Below are positions 51,101-62,148 of a stretch of DNA of 64,000 nt, piece after piece. The DNA lies in NCBI GenBank assembly GCA_946800325.1, contig OX326958.1:59699793-59763792 (forward strand). Direction: 5' to 3'. The position numbers and the translations under genes are program-made. Within the stretch, counting starts at the first letter, position 1. Every line of letters begins with the position of its first letter. This stretch comes from Luzula sylvatica. Taxonomy: Eukaryota > Streptophyta > Magnoliopsida > Poales > Juncaceae. Below the pieces are notes generated by a model. It did not search any database. It saw only the letters and a list, made by a program, of their open reading frames with translations, and had not been told where the DNA came from.

Positions 51101-54100
51101 CGCTTTGAGGAGTTCAAATAACGTGTTTTTAGATTATTTGTATTGTATCTTTTACTACATAACTTTTAACCAAATTTCACAAACACTAATAAAGTTTGTT
51201 TTTCGATTTCAAAACAAGATTTTAACGCTTTGAGCAGTTCAAATAACGTGTTTTTAGATCATTTGTATCGTATCTTTTAGTACATAACTTTTCACCAAAT
51301 TTCACAAACACTAAGAAAGTTTGTTTTTCGATTCAAAACAAGATTTTAACGTTTGGAGCAGTTCAAATAACGTGTTTTTAGATCATTTGTATCATATCTT
51401 TTACTAAATAACTTTTCACCAAATTTCACAAACTCTAAGAAAGTTTGTTTTCCGATTCAAAACAAGATTTTAACGCTTTGAGGGGTTCAAATAATGTGTT
51501 TTTAGATCATTCGTATCGTATCTTTTACTACATAACTTTTCACCAAATTTCGCAAACACTAAGAAAGTTTGTTTTTCGATTCAAAACAAGATTTTAACGC
51601 TTTGAGGAGTTCAAATAACGTGTTTCTAGATCATTTGTATCGTATCTTTTACTACATAACTTTTCGCCAAATTTCACAAACACTAAGAAAGTTTGTTTTT
51701 CGATTCAAAACAAGATTTTAAGGCTTTGAGGAGTTCAAACAACGTGTTTCCAGATCATTTGCATCGTATCTTTTAGTACATAACTTTTCACCAAATTTCA
51801 CAAACACTAAGAAAGTTTGTTTTTCGATTCAAAACAAGATTTTAACGCTTTGAGGAGTTCAAATAATGGGTTTCTAGATCATTTGTATCGTATCTTTTAC
51901 TACATAACTTTTCACCAAATTTCACAAACACTAAGAAACTTTGTTTTTCGATTCAAAACAAGATCTTAACGCTTTGAGGAGTTCAAATAACGTGTTTTTA
52001 GATCATTTATATCGTATCTTTTACTACATAACTTTTCACCAAATTTCACAAACACCAAGAAAGTTTGTTTTTCGATTCAAAACAAGATTTTAACGCTTTG
52101 AGGTGTTCAAATAACATGTTTTTAGATCATTTGTGTCGTATCTTTTAGTACATAAGTTTTCCCCAAATTTCACAAACACTAAGAAAGTTTGTTATTCGAT
52201 TTCAAAACAAGATTTTAACGCTTTGAGGAGTTCAAACAACGTGTTTCCAGATCATTTGCATCGTATCTTTTAGTACATAACTTTTCACCAAATTTCACAA
52301 ACACTAAGAAAGTTTGTTTTTCGATTCAAAACAAGATTTTAACGCTTTGAGGAGTTCAAATAACGGGTTTCTAGATCATTTGTATCGTATCTTTTACTAC
52401 ATAACTTTTCACCAAATTTCACAAACACTAAGAAAGTTTGTTTTTCGATTCAAAACAAGATTTTAACGATTTGAGGAGTTCAAATAACGGGTTTCTAGAT
52501 CATTTGTATCGTATCTTTTACTACATAACTTTTCCCCAAATTTCACAAACACTAAGAAAGTTTGTTTTTCAATTCAAAACAAGATTTTAACGCATTGAGG
52601 TGTTCAAATAACATGTTTTTAGATCATTTGTATCGTATCTTTTAGTACATAACTTTTCACCAAATTTCACAAACACTAAGAAAGTTTGTTTTTCGATTCA
52701 AAACAAGATTTAAACGCTTTGAGGAGTTCAAATAACGGGTTTCTAGATCATTTGTATCGTATCTTTTACTACATAACTTTTTACCAAATTTCACAAACAC
52801 TAAGAAAGTTTGTTTTTCGATTCAAAACAAGAATTTAACGCTTTGAGGAGTTCAAATAACGTGTTTTTAGATCATTTGCATCGTATCTTTTACTACATAA
52901 CTTTTCACCAAATTTCACAAACCCTAAGAAAGTTTGTTTTTCGATTTCAAAACAAGATTTTAACGCTTTGAGGAGTTCAAATAACGTGTTTTTAGATCAT
53001 TTGTATCGTATCTTTTAGTACATAACTTTTCACGAAATTTTACAAACACTAAGAAAGTTTATTTTTCGATTCAAAACAAGATTTTAAAGCTTTGAGGAGT
53101 TCAAATAACATGTTTTTAGATCATTTGCATCGTATCTTTTAGTACATAACTTTTCACCAAATTACACAAACACTAAGAAAGTTTGTTTTTCGATTCAAAA
53201 TAAGATTTTAACCCTTTGAGGAGTTCAAATAACGTGTTTCTAGATCATTTGTTTCGTATCTTTTACTACATAACTTTTCATCAAATTTCACAAACACTAA
53301 GAAAGTTTGTTTTTCGATTCAAAACAAGATTTTAACGCTTTGGGCAGTTCAAATAACGTGTTTCTAGATCATTTGCATCGTATCTTTTAGTACATAACTT
53401 TTCACCAAATTACACAAACACTAAGAAAGTTTGTTTTTCGATTCAAAATAAGATTTTAACCCTTTGAGGAGTTCAGATAACAAGTTTTTAGATCAGGTGT
53501 ATCGTATCTTTTACTACATAACTTTTTACCAAATTTCAGAAACGCTAAGAAAGTTTGTTTTTCGATTCAAAATAAGATTTTAACGCTTTGAGGTGTTCAA
53601 ATAACATGTTTTTAGATCATTTGTATCGTATCTATTAGTACATAACTTTTCACCAAATTTCACAAACACTAAGAAATTTTGTTTTTCGATTCAAAACAAG
53701 ATTTTAACGCTTTGAGGAGTTCAAATAACGTGTTTCTAGATCATTTGTATCGTATCTTTTACTACATAACGTTTCACCAAATTTCACAAACACTAAGAAA
53801 GTTTGTTTTTCGATTCAAAACATGATTTTAATGCTTTGAGGAGTTCAAATAACGTGTTTTTAGATCATTTGTATCGTATCTTTTACTACATAACTTTTCA
53901 CCAAATTTCACAAACACTAAGAGAGTTTGTTTTTCGATTCAAAACAAGATTTTAACGCTTTAAGGTGTTCAAATAACATGTTTTTAGATCAGGTGTATAT
54001 CTTTTACTACATAACTTTTTACCAAATTTCAGAAACGCTAAGAAAGTTTGTTTTTCGATTCAAAACAAGATTGTAACGCTTTGAGGAGTTCAGATAACAA

Positions 54101-56176
54101 GTTTTTAGATCAGGTGTATCGTATCTTTTACTACATAACTTTTCACCAAATTACACAAACACTAAGAAAGTTTGTTTTTCGATTCAAAACAAGATTTTAA
54201 CGCTTTGAGGAGTTCAGATAACAAGTTTTTAGATCAGGTGTATCGTATCTTTTACTACATAACTTTTTACCAAATTTCAGAAACGCTAAGAAAGTTTGTT
54301 TTTCGATTCAAAACAAGATTGTAACGCTTTGAGGAGTTCAAATAACATGTTTTTAGATCATTTGTATCATATCTTTTACTACATAACTTTTCAGCAAATT
54401 TCACAAACACTAAGAAAGTTTGTTTTTCGATTCAAAACAAGATTTTAACGCTTTGAGGAGTTCAAATAGCGTGTTTTTAGATCATTTGTATCGTATCTTT
54501 TACTACAAAACTTTTCACCAAATTTCACAAACACTAAGAAAGCTTGTTTTTCGATTCAAAACAATATTTTAACGCTTTGAGGAGTTCAAATAACGTGTTT
54601 TTAGATTCTTTGTATCGTATCTTTTAGTACATCACTTTTCACCAAATTTCACAAACACTAAGAAAGTTTGTTTTTCGATTCAAAACAAGATTTTAACGCT
54701 TTGAGGAGTTCAAATAACGTGTTTTTAGATCATTTGTATCGTATCTTTTAGTACATAACTTTTCACCAAATTTCACAAACACTAAGAAAGTTTGTTTTTC
54801 GATTCAAAACAAGATTTTAACGTTTGGAGGAGTTCAAATAACGTGTTACCAGATCATTTGCATCGTATCTTTTAGTACATAACTTTTCGCCAAATTTTAC
54901 AAACACTAAGAAAGTTTGTTTTTCGATTCAAAACAAGATTTTAAAGCTTTGAGGAGTTCAAATAACATGTTTTTAGATCATTTGTATCGTATCTTTTAGT
55001 ACATAACTTTTCACCAAATTACACAAACACTAAGAAAGTTTGTTTTTCGATTCAAAACAAGATTTTAACGCTTTGAGGAGTTCAGATAACAAGTTTTTAG
55101 ATCAGGTGTATCGTATCTTTTACTACATAACTTTTTACCAAATTTCAGAAACGCTAAGAAAGTTTGTTTTTCGATTCAAAACAAGATTTTAACGCTTTGA
55201 GGAGTGCAAATAACATGTTTTTAGATCAGGTGTATCGTATCTTTTACTACATAACTTTTTACCAAATTTCAGAAACACTAAGAAAGTTTGTTTTTCGATT
55301 CAAAACAAGATTTTAACGCTTTGAGGAGTTCAAATAACGTGTTTTTAGATCATTTGTATCGTATCTTTTACTACATAACTTTTCACCAAATTTCACAAAC
55401 ACTAAGAAAGTTTGTTTTTCGATTCAAAACAAGATTTTAACGCTTTGAGGTGTTCAAATAACATGTTTTTAGATCATTTGTATCGTATCTTTTAGTACAT
55501 GACTTTTCACCAAATTTCACAAACACTAAGAAATTTTGTTTTTCGATTCAAAACAAGATTTTAACGCTTTGAGGAGTTCAAATAACGTGTTTCTAGATCA
55601 TTTGTATCGTATCTTTTACTACATAACGTTTCACCAAATTTCACAAACACTAAGAAAGTTTGTTTTTCGATTCAAAACATGATTTTAACGCTTTGTGGAG
55701 TTCAAATAACGTGTTTTTAGATCATTTGTATGGTATCTTTTACTACATAACTTTTCACCAAATTTCACAAACACTAGGAGAGTTTGTTTTTCGATTCAAA
55801 ACAAGATTTTAACGCTTTAAGGTGTTCAAATAACATGTTTTTAGATCAGGTGTATCGTATCTTTTACTACATAACTTTTTACCAAATTTCAGAAACGCTA
55901 AGAAAGTTTGTTTTTCGATTCAAAACAAGATTGTAACGCTTTGAGGAGTTCAAATAACATGTTTTTAGATCATTTGTATCATATCTTTTACTACATAACT
56001 TTTCAGCAAATTTCACAAACACTAAGAAAGTTTGTTTTTCGATTCAAAACAAGATTTTAACGCTTTGAGGAGTTCAAATAACGTGTTTTTAGATCATTTG
56101 TATCGTACCTTTTACTACAAAACTTTTCACCAAATTTCACAAACACTAAGAAAGCTTGTTTTTCGATTCAAAACAA
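48184..56176 (+). repeat. 8-kb segment, copy 2 of a pair 12,084 bp apart
   Basis: Second copy of 36,100-44,092. It keeps the 12,084-bp shift on both sides but slips by one monomer in the middle. The GTTTGGAGCA mark lies at 39,391 and 51,351, a shift of only 11,960. This copy lacks the CATCAC unit near 39,190-39,310. It then has an extra TTTCTAG/CGCCAAA unit near 51,620-51,740, which restores the register. Single-base differences from copy 1 are sparse, for example ACGCTTTG near 54,574 against ACGGTTTG near 42,490. Confidence 0.8.
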
Positions 56177-56941
56177 TATTTTAACGCTTTGAGGAGTTCA
56201 AATAACGTGTTTTTAGATTCTTTGTATCGTATCTTTTAGTACATCACTTTTCACCAAATTTCACAAACACTAAGAAAGTTTGTTTTTCGATTCAAAACAA
56301 GATTTTAACGCTTTGAGGAGTTCAAATAACGTGTTTTTAGATCATTTGTATCGTATCTTTTAGTACATAACTTTTCACCAAATTTCACAAACACTAAGGA
56401 AATTTGTTTTTCGATTCAAAACAAGATTTTAACGTTTGGAGGAGTTCAAATAACGTGTTTTTAGATCATTTGTATCATATCTTTTACTACATAACTTTTC
56501 ACCAAATTTCACAAACTCTAAGAAAGTTTGTTTTCCGATTCAAAACAAGATTTTAACGCTTTGAGGAGTTCAAACAACGTGTTTCCAGATCATTTGCATC
56601 GTATCTTTTAGTACATAACTTTTCGCCAAATTTTACAAACACTAAGAAAGTTTGTTTTTCGATTCAAAACAAGATTTTAAAGCTTTGAGGAGTTCAAATA
56701 ACATGTTTTTAGATCATTTGTATCGTATCTTTTAGTACATAACTTTTCACCAAATTACACAAACACTAAGAAAGTTTGTTTTTCGATTCAATACAAGATT
56801 TTAACGCTTTGAGGAGTTCAGATAACAAGTTTTTAGATCAGGTGTATCGTATCTTTTACTACATAACTTTTTACCAAATTTCAGAAACGCTAAGAAAGTT
56901 TGTTTTTCGATTCAAAACAAGATTTTAACGCTTTGAGGAGT

Positions 56942-59296
56942 GCAAATAACATGTTTTTAGATCAGGTGTATCGTATCTTTTACTACATAACTTTTTACCA
57001 AATTTCAGAAACACTAAGAAAGTTTGTTTTTCGATTCAAAACAAGATTTTAACGCTTTGAGGAGTTCAAATAACGTGTTTTTAGATCATTTGTATCGTAT
57101 CTTTTACTACATAACTTTTCACCAAATTTCACAAACACTAAGAAAGTTTGTTTTTCGATTCAAAACAAGATTTTAACGCTTTGAGGTGTTCAAATAACAT
57201 GTTTTTAGATCATTTGTATCGTATCTTTTAGTACATGACTTTTCACCAAATTTCACAAACACTAAGAAATTTTGTTTTTCGATTCAAAACAAGATTTTAA
57301 CGCTTTGAGGAGTTCAAATAACGTGTTTCTAGATCATTTGTATCGTATCTTTTACTACATAACGTTTCACCAAATTTCACAAACACTAAGAAAGTTTGTT
57401 TTTCGATTCAAAACATGATTTTAACGCTTTGAGGAGTTCAAATAACGTGTTTCTAGATCATTTGTATCGTATCTTTTACTACATAACGTTTCACCAAATT
57501 TCACAAACACTAAGAAAGTTTGTTTTTCGATTCAAAACATGATTTTAACGCTTTGAGGAGTTCAAATAACGTGTTTTTAGATCATTTGTATCGTATCTTT
57601 TAGTACATAACTTTTCACGAAATTTCACAAACACTAAGAAATTTTGTTTTTCGATTCAAAACAAGATTTTAACGCTTTGAGGAGTTCAAATAACGTGTTT
57701 CTAGATCATTTGTATCGTATCTTTTACTACATAACTTTTCACCAAATTTCACAAACACTAAGAAAGTTTTTTTTCGATTCAAAACAAGATTTTAACGCTT
57801 TGAGGAGTTCAAATAACGTGTTTTTAGATCATTGATATCGTATCTTTTACTACATAACTTTTCACCAAATTTCACAAACACCAAGAAAGTTTGTTTTTCG
57901 ATGCAAAACAAGATTTTAACGCTTTGAGGTGTTCAAATAACGTGTTTTTAGATCATTTGTGTCGTATCTTTTAGTACATAACTTTTCACCAAATCTCCCA
58001 AACACTAAGAAAGTTTGTTTTTCCATTCAAAACAAACATTTAACGCTTTGAGCAGTTCAAATAACGTGTTTTTAGATCATTTGTATCGTATCTTTTAGTA
58101 CATCACTTTTCACCAAATTTCACAAACACTGAGAAAGTTTGTTTTTCGATTCAAAACAAGATTTTAACGCTTTGAGGAGTTCAAATAACGTGTTTTTAGA
58201 TCATTTGTATCGTATCTTTTAGTACATAACTTTTCACCAAATTTCACAAACACTAAGAAAGTTTGTTTTTCGATTCAAAACAAGATTTTAACGTTTGGAG
58301 GAGTTCAAATAACGTGTTTTTAGATCATTTGTATCATATCTTTTACTACATAACTTTTCACCAAATTTCACAAACTCTAAGAAAGTTTGTTTTCCGATTC
58401 AAAACAAGATTTTAACGCTTTGAGGGGTTCAAATAATGTGTTTTTAGATCATTCGTATCGTATCTTTTATTACATAACTTTTCACCAAATTTCGCAAACA
58501 CTAAGAAAGTTTGTTTTTCGATTCAAAACAAGATTTTAACGCTTTGAGGAGTTCAAATAACGTGTTTCTAGATCATTTGTATCGTATCTTTTACTACATA
58601 ACTTTTCGCCAAATTTCACAAACACTAAGAAAGTTTGTTTTTCGATTCAAAACAAGATTTTAACGCTTTGAGGAGTTCAAACAACGTGTTTCCAGATCAT
58701 TTGCATCGTATCTTTTAGTACATAACTTTTCACCAAATTTCACAAACACTAAGAAAGTTTGTTTTTCGATTCAAAACAAGATTTTAACGTTTGGAGGAGT
58801 TCAAATAACGTGTTTTTAGATCATTTGTATCATATCTTTTACTACATAACTTTTCACCAAATTTCACAAACTCTAAGAAAGTTTGTTTTCCGATTCAAAA
58901 CAAGATTTTAACGCTTTGAGGAGTTCAAACAACGTGTTTCCAGATCATTTGCATCGTATCTTTTAGTACATAACTTTTCGCCAAATTTTACAAACACTAA
59001 GAAAGTTTGTTTTTCGATTCAAAACAAGATTTTAAAGCTTTGAGGAGTTCAAATAACATGTTTTTAGATCATTTGTATCGTATCTTTTAGTACATAACTT
59101 TTCACCAAATTACACAAACACTAAGAAAGTTTGTTTTTCGATTCAATACAAGATTTTAACGCTTTGAGGAGTTCAGATAACAAGTTTTTAGATCAGGTGT
59201 ATCGTATCTTTTACTACATAACTTTTTACCAAATTTCAGAAACGCTAAGAAAGTTTGTTTTTCGATTCAAAACAAGATTTTAACGCTTTGAGGAGT
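56942..59296 (+). repeat. 19-mer HOR, copy 1 (2,355 bp)
   Basis: Phased at GTGCAAAT, which lies at 56,942, 59,297 and 62,149. Marks inside it include GTACATGAC near 57,235, two consecutive AACGTTTCACC/AAACATG units near 57,362 and 57,486, an eight-T 123-bp unit near 57,767, TCTCCCAAAC (AAATC at 57,991) and ATTCGTATCG near 58,452. All recur 2,355 bp later. A private change, CATTGATATCG near 57,832, replaces CATTTATATCG. One base less than 19 x 124 is explained by the 123-bp unit. Confidence 0.78.
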
Positions 59297-62148
59297 GCAA
59301 ATAACATGTTTTTAGATCAGGTGTATCGTATCTTTTACTACATAACTTTTTACCAAATTTCAGAAACACTAAGAAAGTTTGTTTTTCGATTCAAAACAAG
59401 ATTTTAACGCTTTGAGGAGTTCAAATAACGTGTTTTTAGATCATTTGTATCGTATCTTTTACTACATAACTTTTCACCAAATTTCACAAACACTAAGAAA
59501 GTTTGTTTTTCGATTCAAAACAAGATTTTAACGCTTTGAGGTGTTCAAATAACATGTTTTTAGATCATTTGTATCGTATCTTTTAGTACATGACTTTTCA
59601 CCAAATTTCACAAACACTAAGAAATTTTGTTTTTCGATTCAAAACAAGATTTTAACGCTTTGAGGAGTTCAAATAACGTGTTTCTAGATCATTTGTATCG
59701 TATCTTTTACTACATAACGTTTCACCAAATTTCACAAACACTAAGAAAGTTTGTTTTTCGATTCAAAACATGATTTTAACGCTTTGAGGAGTTCAAATAA
59801 CGTGTTTCTAGATCATTTGTATCGTATCTTTTACTACATAACGTTTCACCAAATTTCACAAACACTAAGAAAGTTTGTTTTTCGATTCAAAACATGATTT
59901 TAACGCTTTGAGGAGTTCAAATAACGTGTTTTTAGATCATTTGTATCGTATCTTTTAGTACATAACTTTTCACCAAATTTCACAAACACTAAGAAATTTT
60001 GTTTTTCGATTCAAAACAAGATTTTAACGCTTTGAGGAGTTCAAATAACGTGTTTCTAGATCATTTGTATCGTATCTTTTACTACATAACTTTTCACCAA
60101 ATTTCACAAACACTAAGAAAGTTTTTTTTCGATTCAAAACAAGATTTTAACGCTTTGAGGAGTTCAAATAACGTGTTTTTAGATCATTTATATCGTATCT
60201 TTTACTACATAACTTTTCACCAAATTTCACAAACACCAAGAAAGTTTGTTTTTCGATGCAAAACAAGATTTTAACGCTTTGAGGTGTTCAAATAACGTGT
60301 TTTTAGATCATTTGTGTCGTATCTTTTAGTACATAACTTTTCACCAAATCTCCCAAACACTAAGAAAGTTTGTTTTTCCATTCAAAACAAACATTTAATG
60401 CTTTGAGCAGTTCAAATAACGTGTTTTTAGATCATTTGTATCGTATCTTTTAGTACATCACTTTTCACCAAATTTCACAAACACTGAGAAAGTTTGTTTT
60501 TCGATTCAAAACAAGATTTTAACGCTTTGAGGAGTTCAAATAACGTGTTTTTAGATCATTTGTATCGTATCTTTTAGTACATAACTTTTCACCAAATTTC
60601 ACAAACACTAAGAAAGTTTGTTTTTCGATTCAAAACAAGATTTTAACGTTTGGAGGAGTTCAAATAACGTGTTTTTAGATCATTTGTATCATATCTTTTA
60701 CTACATAACTTTTCACCAAATTTCACAAACTCTAAGAAAGTTTGTTTTCCGATTCAAAACAAGATTTTAACGCTTTGAGGGGTTCAAATAATGTGTTTTT
60801 AGATCATTCGTATCGTATCTTTTATTACATAACTTTTCACCAAATTTCGCAAACACTAAGAAAGTTTGTTTTTCGATTCAAAACAAGATTTTAACGCTTT
60901 GAGGAGTTCAAATAACGTGTTTCTAGATCATTTGTATCGTATCTTTTACTACATAACTTTTCGCCAAATTTCACAAACACTAAGAAAGTTTGTTTTTCGA
61001 TTCAAAACAAGATTTTAACGCTTTGAGGAGTTCAAACAACGTGTTTCCAGATCATTTGCATCGTATCTTTTAGTACATAACTTTTCACCAAATTTCACAA
61101 ACACTAAGAAAGTTTGTTTTTCGATTCAAAACAAGATTTTAACGCTTTGAGGAGTTCAAATAACGGGTTTCTAGATCATTTGTATCGTATCTTTTACTAC
61201 ATAACTTTTCACCAAATTTCACAAACACTAAGAAACTTTGTTTTTCGATTCAAAACAAGATCTTAACGCTTTGAGGAGTTCTAATAACGTGTTTTTAGAT
61301 CATTTATATCGTATCTTTTACTACATAACTTTTCACCAAATTTCACAAACACCAAGAAAGTTTGTTTTTCGATTCAAAACAAGATTTTAACGCTTTGAGG
61401 TGTTCAAATAACATGTTTTTAGATCATTTGTGTCGTATCTTTTAGTACATAAGTTTTCCCCAAATTTCACAAACACTAAGAAAGTTTGTTATTCGATTTC
61501 AAAACAAGATTTTAACGCTTTGAGGAGTTCAAACAACGTGTTTCCAGATCATTTGCATCGTATCTTTTAGTACATAACTTTTCACCAAATTTCACAAACA
61601 CTAAGAAAGTTTGTTTTTCGATTCAAAACAAGATTTTAACGTTTGGAGGAGTTCAAATAACGTGTTTTTAGATCATTTGTATCATATCTTTTACTACATA
61701 ACTTTTCACCAAATTTCACAAACTCTAAGAAAGTTTGTTTTCCGATTCAAAACAAGATTTTAACGCTTTGAGGAGTTCAAACAACGTGTTTCCAGATCAT
61801 TTGCATCGTATCTTTTAGTACATAACTTTTCGCCATATTTTACAAACACTAAGAAAGTATGTTTTTCGATTCAAAACAAGATTTTAAAGCTTTGAGGAGT
61901 TCAAATAACATGTTTTTAGATCATTTGTATCGTATCTTTTAGTACATAACTTTTCACCAAATTACACAAACACTAAGAAAGTTTGTTTTTCGATTCAAAA
62001 CAAGATTTTAACGCTTTGAGGAGTTCAGATAACAAGTTTTTAGATCAGGTGTATCGTATCTTTTACTACATAACTTTTTACCAAATTTCAGAAACGCTAA
62101 GAAAGTTTGTTTTTCGATTCAAAACAAGATTTTAACGCTTTGAGGAGT
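59297..62148 (+). repeat. Same HOR, copy 2, with four extra monomers (2,852 bp)
   Basis: Follows copy 1 at 2,355 bp through CAAACAACG near 61,032. It then contains about 497 bp, four monomers including one of 125 bp, that copy 1 lacks (about 61,130-61,630). After this the AACGTTTGG mark is 2,852 bp from its partner (58,786 and 61,638). The extra units carry AACGGG, AAACTTTG with GATCTTAACG, CACCAAG, and AAGTTTTCCCC with GTTATTCGATTTC. The same run occurs near 39,780-40,150 and 51,860-52,240. Confidence 0.78.

Noticed and set aside
32450..56176. Assembly artefact as the explanation for the large duplications
   Set aside because: Cannot be excluded from sequence. However, copies differ by scattered single bases and whole-monomer changes (for example 39,190-39,650 versus 51,280-51,740), which simple duplicated contigs would not show. 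Read coverage would settle it.
57644..57835. Open frame of 63 codons
   Set aside because: It begins at TTG, not ATG, inside a monomer and reads satellite sequence twice. It exists only because the unit near 57,767 is 123 bp (41 codons), which keeps frame. A private TGA in CATTGATATCG ends it. No coding signature.
59999..60274. Open frame of 91 codons
   Set aside because: Homologous by duplication to the 57,644 frame, also TTG-initiated, and made of repeated satellite translation. With 124-bp units the frame rotates each monomer and meets stops. It survives only across the 123-bp unit.
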